From OCS116 cluster bacterium (GTDB lineage Bacteria > Pseudomonadota > Alphaproteobacteria > Rhizobiales > OSC116): 8,914 nt of DNA. The notes beneath the pieces were generated by a model. That model saw only the letters and a list, made by a program, of their open reading frames with translations, was not told where the DNA came from and did not search any database. The stretch is taken from contig NVUS02000041.1 in assembly GCA_002402005.2 (NCBI GenBank), forward strand, positions 1-8,914, written 5' to 3'. Shown piece after piece: positions 5,008-8,914 of this stretch (position 1 is the first letter of the stretch; every line of letters starts with the position of its first letter). The translations under genes were made by a program, and so were the position numbers.

Positions 5008-5958
5008 TTATCCCTCATTCAGGCATTGCTCTAGCCTGTCCAATGTATTCATTGCGCCCAAAACCTGTGCCACGCTTGAGTTTGGCTCACGGCCTTCGCG
5101 TATCGCGTCAAAAAACTCTCTGTCTTGCAGCTCAATGCCATTCATTGACACCGCCACGTTAGACACATCAATCTGATCATCATTGCCGTCAAACAAATCA
5201 TCATAACGCGCCAAATAGGTACCTTTGTCGCAAATATATCTAAAGAATGTACCAAATGGCCCATCATTGTTAAACGATAATGACAAAGTACACAACGCAC
5301 CATCAGCAACTTTTAAACCAATGCTCATATCCATAGCAATGCCAAGTGTCGGGTGAATTGGCCCTTGCATAGCTTGCACATGGGTGGCTTCTTGCCCGGT
5401 TTGATACTGGAACAGATCAATCGTATGGCAGGCGTGATGCCACAATAAATGGTCAGTCCATGACCGCGCTTCACCCTTGGCATTGGTATTTGTCCGGCGG
5501 AAGAAATAAGTCTGCACATCCATTTGCTGAATTTTCAACTCACCCGCAGCAATTTTATTGCGAATATATTGATGGCTTGGGTTAAACCGCCGCGTATGCC
5601 CCGCCATGGCCACCAAACCAGTTTCAGCCTGCACTTTAACCAAACGTTTGCTGTCAGCAATGTTATCAGCCATCGGAATTTCGACCATCACATGTTTGCC
5701 AGCTTGCATGCATTCAATGGCTTGTGCCGCATGCATTTGGGTTGGTGTGGCCAAAATCACCCCATCAACATCATCACGTGCCAAAGCTTCGCTCAACTCG
5801 GTTGTCGCATGATCGATGCCGCGCTCTGCTGCCAAAGCCTCAATACGTTCTTGATTATGCCCGACCACAGAGGTCACCGTTACGCCCTCAATAGCGTTAA
5901 TCGCATCTAAATGTTTTATGCCAAATGCGCCATAAGCGCCCGCTACACATACTCTCAT
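5008..5958 (-). CDS. ligC: 4-carboxy-2-hydroxymuconate-6-semialdehyde dehydrogenase
   Basis: LigC oxidises the hemiacetal form of CHMS, the product of protocatechuate 4,5-dioxygenase, to 2-pyrone-4,6-dicarboxylate using NAD(P)+. The 316-aa protein is a Gfo/Idh/MocA-family enzyme. The Rossmann fold begins MRVCVAGAYGAFGIKHLDAI. ILATPTQMHAAQAIECMQAG and VEIPMAD follow, with Ile at the usual Lys of the EKP motif, as I recall for Sphingobium LigC. The C-terminal domain has GHTRRFNPSHQYI, IQQMDVQTYFFRR, SWTDHLLWHHACHTIDLF, LSLSFNNDGPFGTFFRYICD and SMNGIELQDREFF. These blocks agree closely with my memory of SYK-6 LigC, so the assignment goes beyond family level. Its ATG overlaps the preceding TGA (ATGA, 5955-5958), with GGAG 8 nt upstream. 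It is the second gene after the LysR regulator. Confidence 0.92.
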   Translation of the reverse strand: MRVCVAGAYGAFGIKHLDAINAIEGVTVTSVVGHNQERIEALAAERGIDHATTELSEALARDDVDGVILATPTQMHAAQAIECMQAGKHVMVEIPMADNIADSKRLVKVQAETGLVAMAGHTRRFNPSHQYIRNKIAAGELKIQQMDVQTYFFRRTNTNAKGEARSWTDHLLWHHACHTIDLFQYQTGQEATHVQAMQGPIHPTLGIAMDMSIGLKVADGALCTLSLSFNNDGPFGTFFRYICDKGTYLARYDDLFDGNDDQIDVSNVAVSMNGIELQDREFFDAIREGREPNSSVAQVLGAMNTLDRLEQCLNEG

Positions 5959-6845
5959 TTTTCATCTCCCATATTGTCTAAAATCTGATCTGAAAGAGTT
6001 TCAAACTCTTCGCCTACCGCTTGTAATTTCATATTACCGATAAGTTGCTGCCACTCAACAGTGGCTTTGGCCATGCTGTTATTCAAACCCAATTGCGCGA
6101 CGGTCAGTGCCACTTCGCGCATTTCGGCGGCGCGTCTAACGCCATGTTGCATCATCCGCTCTAGCATATAGCCTGAACGTTTGTGCCAACCAAATTCAGG
6201 AAAGCTTTTTTCCAGCGAGGTCAATATTGTCTCATCTATACCCAATTTACGTGCCGCCAATAAACATTCAGCATTCAACGCCTCAAGGCCTTTTATCATA
6301 ATCGAGCGCACCATTTTAATCGATGAAGCTTGGCCAATTTCGCCATCAACAATTTCGGCTTTCATGTCCAGTTTATCAAAAAAATCTTGTGCCTGTTGGG
6401 CATATTCGCCGCAAATTAGCAGTGGCACTTGGTGCATTTTAGGATAGACCGGCGCCATCACCGCCACATCAACATAGCGACCACCGGCGGCATTGATTAA
6501 CTTGGCATTTGTCTTTTTGGTTTCAGGCGCACAACTATTGCAATCAAAATAATATTGGCCTTGCTCTATATATTGAGCGGTGTTGGCGGCGGCTTCGGCG
6601 GCTTGGTCGGCCGTGACCATCGAGAATATAATGGTCGCGCCGGTAATCGCTGCTTTGGCTTCAACACAGCCCTCAACATTTTGCGCTTTATAATCAGCAA
6701 GCTTGGCATCTTTTAACGCCGCATCATCAGTTTTTACATCATAGGCTTTAATCGATGGCGTTAAGTTTGCGCCACGCCAACCTTTGGCAAAAGCCGTGGC
6801 AGCTTCGCCAAAACCAATAAATATAATGTCGGGCAGGGCAGGCAT
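5955..6845 (-). CDS. NAD(P)-dependent oxidoreductase, 6-phosphogluconate-dehydrogenase-like (DUF1932)
   Basis: This 296-aa protein has a beta-hydroxyacid-dehydrogenase layout. The N-terminal Rossmann fold begins IIFIGFGEAATAFAKGW (GxGxxA), then AYDVKT, IIFSMVTADQA and YYFDCNSCAPETKK. An all-helical C-terminal domain has GQASSIKMVRSIMIKGLEA with the candidate catalytic Lys177, followed by GWHKRSGYMLERMMQHGVRRAAEM, typical of the DUF1932 C-terminal domain. The ATG at 6845 is preferred, with GGAG nearby; an in-frame TTG at 6854 sits too close to that site. It lies 39 bp after the LysR gene and is coupled to ligC by an ATGA overlap, so the product is needed together with LigC. The substrate is unknown. 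An oxo or hydroxy acid of the protocatechuate pathway is the natural guess, but none of the textbook steps requires this enzyme. Confidence 0.88.
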   Translation of the reverse strand: MPALPDIIFIGFGEAATAFAKGWRGANLTPSIKAYDVKTDDAALKDAKLADYKAQNVEGCVEAKAAITGATIIFSMVTADQAAEAAANTAQYIEQGQYYFDCNSCAPETKKTNAKLINAAGGRYVDVAVMAPVYPKMHQVPLLICGEYAQQAQDFFDKLDMKAEIVDGEIGQASSIKMVRSIMIKGLEALNAECLLAARKLGIDETILTSLEKSFPEFGWHKRSGYMLERMMQHGVRRAAEMREVALTVAQLGLNNSMAKATVEWQQLIGNMKLQAVGEEFETLSDQILDNMGDEK

Positions 6846-6884
6846 AATTTTCAATCTCCATCAGGGCAGACAGCGCAAATGCGG

Positions 6885-8120
6885 TTATTCATTCAGCGCC
6901 AAGCCACTTTCGCGTAATTTTTCAATAAAAAATATTTGGGTTTTGGTCGGCTCCCACGATTTGCGCACGGTTATGCCAATTGGTCGTGAGCCTTGCTCAA
7001 TCTCATACGGTATTTTCTGCAAAAGCCCGCTGTCCAATTCATGTTGAATTTGCTCGACCGAGATAATGCCAATACGGTCGCTATCCAACAATAAGGTGCG
7101 CATTAAAATTTGCGAACTGGTTTCAACCAGATTTTTCGGAATGTCATCATCGCCAGAGAATATGCTCTTAAATATATCATGCGATGGCGTGGTTGCCGGC
7201 GGCACCACCCAGGGATATTGCGACAGTGCTTGCGTATTGGCGTCGGCATTTTGGCATAATGGATGCCCAGCCCGCGCCACAATGCAAATGGATGAGCTGA
7301 ACAATTCTTCTTGAATCACATCATCACTGGGGATCGGAAAGCGCAATGCGCCAATTAACATGTCAAAATCGCCATGGCGTAAATGCGATAACAAATCATC
7401 ATAAGAGCCATCACCAACCCGAAAGCTAAAATCTGGATATTGATGCGAAAATTGAGTGATTGCACTGGGCACAATCGAGGTACGCGCCAAAGGCATGCAG
7501 CCAATATTGATGATACCCACTTCACGATTGTGTAATGAGTTGACCTCATCTTGGCCTTGCGAAATTTCGGCAAATGCCAATTTCGAGGCTTTGGCCAAAA
7601 TTTGCGCCGCTTTGCTGATGTTAATGCCGGTCAGTGTTTTTTCAAAAAACACCACACCAATTTGGCTCTCAAGCTCACGGGCCGAGCGATGTAAGCTAGA
7701 TTGCGAAATGCCAATATTGCGCCCCGCAAGGCTAAAATTCTGGGTTTCACTCACCGCAATTAATGCCCGCAATTGGGTTGTGGTCAGCATTTGTAGCGAA
7801 TGGCCGGTCGAGCCGCTGCCATCTTTTTGGCTGGGGTCTTTATGAATGCCGACCCGAATGGCAGCTTTTGTACCATCGGAAATAATGTTCAACGCCCGCT
7901 CGACCCGGTGCGCATAAGCCGCGCCCGATGGCGTCACATACATGCCGTTATTACGCCGCTCGAACAATGTGGTTTTTAGCATGCCTTCTAATTTAGATAT
8001 AGCTTGCGTGATGGCAGGTTGCGACAAAAAAACCTTTTTTGAAGCCTTGCTGATGGATTTTGTGGCAATTACCTGCAAAAAAACCCGTAAATGTCTGATA
8101 TTTGGTGTTTCGAAATTCAT
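6885..8120 (-). CDS. LysR-type regulator with two tandem HTH domains and one effector domain
   Basis: At 411 aa this exceeds the usual 300 or so of LysR regulators because the N-terminal DNA-binding domain occurs twice. HTH 1 is at about residues 8-67 (IRHLRVFLQVIATKSISKAS, LSQPAITQAISKLEGML, LFERRNNGMYVTPSGAAY). A Ser/Gly-rich linker follows at about 95-110, then HTH 2 at about 113-172 (TTQLRALIAVSETQNFSLAG, ISQSSLHRSARELESQIG, FFEKTLTGINIS). A single periplasmic-binding-protein-like effector domain spans about 200-405; its INIGCMPLARTSIVPSAI, LRHGDFDMLIGALR and ARAGHPL blocks resemble the GbpR subgroup. ATG 8120 is preferred over an in-frame TTG at 8213, whose 31 extra residues do not fit the fold; neither start has a strong ribosome binding site. 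It sits between ligJ (divergent) and the ligC operon (same strand), so it probably controls both. Confidence 0.9.
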   Translation of the reverse strand: MNFETPNIRHLRVFLQVIATKSISKASKKVFLSQPAITQAISKLEGMLKTTLFERRNNGMYVTPSGAAYAHRVERALNIISDGTKAAIRVGIHKDPSQKDGSGSTGHSLQMLTTTQLRALIAVSETQNFSLAGRNIGISQSSLHRSARELESQIGVVFFEKTLTGINISKAAQILAKASKLAFAEISQGQDEVNSLHNREVGIINIGCMPLARTSIVPSAITQFSHQYPDFSFRVGDGSYDDLLSHLRHGDFDMLIGALRFPIPSDDVIQEELFSSSICIVARAGHPLCQNADANTQALSQYPWVVPPATTPSHDIFKSIFSGDDDIPKNLVETSSQILMRTLLLDSDRIGIISVEQIQHELDSGLLQKIPYEIEQGSRPIGITVRKSWEPTKTQIFFIEKLRESGLALNE

Positions 8121-8129
8121 TTTTATGTA

Positions 8130-8150
8130 TTTAGATGATAAACATCTTAA
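8130..8150. promoter_or_regulatory. Inverted repeat just upstream of the LysR-type gene
   Basis: TTTAGATG (8130-8137) and CATCTTAA (8143-8150) match as inverted arms at 7 of 8 positions around 5 nt, with AGATG/CATCT perfect. It lies 10-30 bp before the LysR start codon and directly downstream of the candidate -10, covering the predicted transcription start. It could be an autorepression operator or a 5' hairpin in the lysR mRNA. Confidence 0.45.
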
Positions 8151-8155
8151 TGTAA

Positions 8156-8183
8156 ATAATATAACAGCGTTCGCAAAATTCAA
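8156..8183 (-). promoter_or_regulatory. Candidate promoter of the LysR-type gene
   Basis: On the minus strand TTGAAT (8183-8178) and TATTAT (8161-8156) are 16 bp apart. The -10 matches five of six consensus bases and the -35 four of six. Transcription would start near 8149, giving a leader of about 29 nt that contains the AGATG/CATCT repeat. It probably drives lysR and the downstream ligC operon, since no promoter is visible in the 39 bp between lysR and the DUF1932 gene. Confidence 0.4.
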
Positions 8184-8190
8184 TACCTTT

Positions 8191-8215
8191 ATCTGAAAAT
8201 GGAATGGTTTCAAAT
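8191..8215. promoter_or_regulatory. Candidate LysR-regulator binding site upstream of ligJ
   Basis: ATCTGAAA (8191-8198) and TTTCAAAT (8208-8215) are inverted arms matching at 7 of 8 positions around a 9-nt spacer. The repeat lies 53-77 bp before the ligJ start codon, just upstream of the candidate ligJ -35. LysR-type activators commonly bind an inverted repeat in about this place. The assignment comes from position and symmetry, not from a known consensus. Confidence 0.42.
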
Positions 8216-8221
8216 CAGCTT

Positions 8222-8249
8222 TTGGCAGATACTCTTCGCAAAATAATAA
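8222..8249 (+). promoter_or_regulatory. Weak candidate ligJ promoter
   Basis: TTGGCA (8222-8227) and TAATAA (8244-8249) are 16 bp apart. The -10 is poor, as expected for an activator-dependent promoter. The implied transcription start near 8256 falls on the AGGG (8255-8258) that would serve as ribosome binding site for the ATG at 8268, so either the leader is very short or the real promoter lies further upstream. Confidence 0.25.
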
Positions 8250-8267
8250 ATATCAGGGTTTTACTTT

Positions 8268-8914
8268 ATGATTATTGACTGTCACGGCCATTACACAACC
8301 ACACCGCCCGCTGTTGGTGCTTATCGCGACCAGCAAAAAGCCGACATCGCGAAAGACCCAAATTTTGTTGGCGAAAAAGGCAGCGTCATCATAAGTGATG
8401 ATGAAATTCGTGATTCGATCGAAAATAACCAACTGAAATTGCAGCAAGAACGTGGCACAGACCTGACCATTTTTTCCCCCCGCGCGTCTTGGATGGGGCA
8501 TCACATCGGCAACGAACATACCAGCCGGTTTTGGACAGAACATCAAAATGAGTTGATCAAACGCGTATGCGATCTTTACCCCAATAATTTTGCACCGGTT
8601 GCGCAATTGCCGCAATCACCCAATACTGACCCGGCCAAATCTGTGCCTGAAATCATCCGTTGCATCGAACAAATGGGCTTTATTGGCATTAATCTAAACC
8701 CCGATACCACTGGCGGCCATTGGAAAGATAAGCCATTGGGCGATAAATCTTATTATCCGATTTATGAAAAAATGGTCGAATATGACATTCCGGCCATGGT
8801 GCATGTTAGCTTTTGTTGTAATGACAGTTTTCATACCACCGGCTCGCATTATTTGGGCGCTGATACCACGGCGTTCCAACAATTAATTATGTCTGATGTA
8901 TTTAAAGACTTCCC
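8268..8914 (+). CDS. ligJ: 4-oxalomesaconate hydratase, partial (3' end outside window)
   Basis: LigJ adds water to 4-oxalomesaconate (as made by the LigU tautomerase) to give 4-carboxy-4-hydroxy-2-oxoadipate in the protocatechuate 4,5-cleavage pathway. It belongs to the amidohydrolase superfamily (cog2159-like, zinc-dependent). The first 215 of roughly 340 residues are present, with no stop before the window edge. The N-terminal MIIDCHGHYTT carries the metal ligands His6 and His8. ERGTDLTIFSPRASWMGHHI, LPQSP, GFIGINLNPDTTGGHW, YPIYEKMVEYDIPAMVHVSF (ligand His179) and FHTTGSHYLGADTTAF follow; these agree closely with Sphingobium LigJ as I remember it. The later His and Glu catalytic positions are beyond the edge. 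AGGG lies 9 nt before the ATG. It diverges from the LysR-type gene with 147 bp between starts, and further lig genes probably follow. Confidence 0.92.
   Translation, partial: MIIDCHGHYTTTPPAVGAYRDQQKADIAKDPNFVGEKGSVIISDDEIRDSIENNQLKLQQERGTDLTIFSPRASWMGHHIGNEHTSRFWTEHQNELIKRVCDLYPNNFAPVAQLPQSPNTDPAKSVPEIIRCIEQMGFIGINLNPDTTGGHWKDKPLGDKSYYPIYEKMVEYDIPAMVHVSFCCNDSFHTTGSHYLGADTTAFQQLIMSDVFKDF

Noticed and set aside
8121..8213. A TTG start at 8213 giving a 442-aa LysR protein.
   Set aside because: The 31 extra residues precede the normal start of a LysR HTH and run over the candidate promoter and inverted repeat; ATG 8120 places the HTH at the usual position.
8253..8615. A minus-strand reading frame of 120 codons opposite the end of the window.
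   Set aside because: It is antisense to ligJ, whose metal-binding and family motifs are clear across the whole stretch.
1..8914. Mobile elements, tRNAs, riboswitches, CRISPR repeats or prophage genes.
   Set aside because: I looked on both strands and found no transposase-like gene, cloverleaf, periodic repeat or phage-like module; nearly all bases are taken by the listed genes.

Overview
The window looks like chromosomal DNA of a free-living proteobacterium, most likely an AT-leaning (possibly marine) alphaproteobacterium. This rests on two proteins that I recognise from memory of sphingomonad sequences, LigC and LigJ, and on very tight gene packing: overlapping stops, four-base ATGA overlaps, short leaders and no clear terminators. 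The taxonomic call is inference. I see no RNA gene, CRISPR array, insertion sequence or broken gene.

Region 1 (about 1-2260) is a set of small membrane proteins around a MerR-family regulator. A minus-strand operon runs merR-type regulator (1766-1365), a 72-aa three-helix membrane protein joined to it by an ATGA overlap (1368-1150), and a 94-aa two-helix protein with a vicinal Cys-Cys-x-x-Pro in its first helix (1095-811), which resembles the MerF/MerT mercury transporters. The promoter ahead of the regulator has the MerR hallmark: TTGACT and TATGCT separated by 19 bp with a dyad in the spacer. Regulator and transporter both carry an SCGC-x-S...C cysteine cluster. A four-helix membrane protein (1861-2256) diverges from this promoter. 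Two further small proteins lie at 10-429 (-) and 527-814 (+).

Region 2 (2304-3467) is a class I/II PLP aminotransferase with its own good sigma70-type promoter. It converges on, and overlaps by 9 bp, the operon of region 3.

Region 3 (3459-8914) is a protocatechuate 4,5-cleavage (lig) catabolic locus. On the minus strand, in order of transcription, are a LysR-type regulator with two successive HTH domains, a DUF1932-type 6-phosphogluconate-dehydrogenase-like oxidoreductase, ligC (CHMS dehydrogenase), an aldo-keto reductase and an NADPH-dependent FMN reductase. Diverging from the LysR gene and cut off by the window end is ligJ (4-oxalomesaconate hydratase). LigC oxidises the ring-cleavage product to 2-pyrone-4,6-dicarboxylate, and LigJ acts two steps later on 4-oxalomesaconate. 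The LysR protein probably controls both arms from the 147-bp shared intergenic region, which holds two inverted repeats. ligA/B, ligI, ligU and ligK are not in the window. The three extra oxidoreductases packed around ligC are the least explained part of the pathway.
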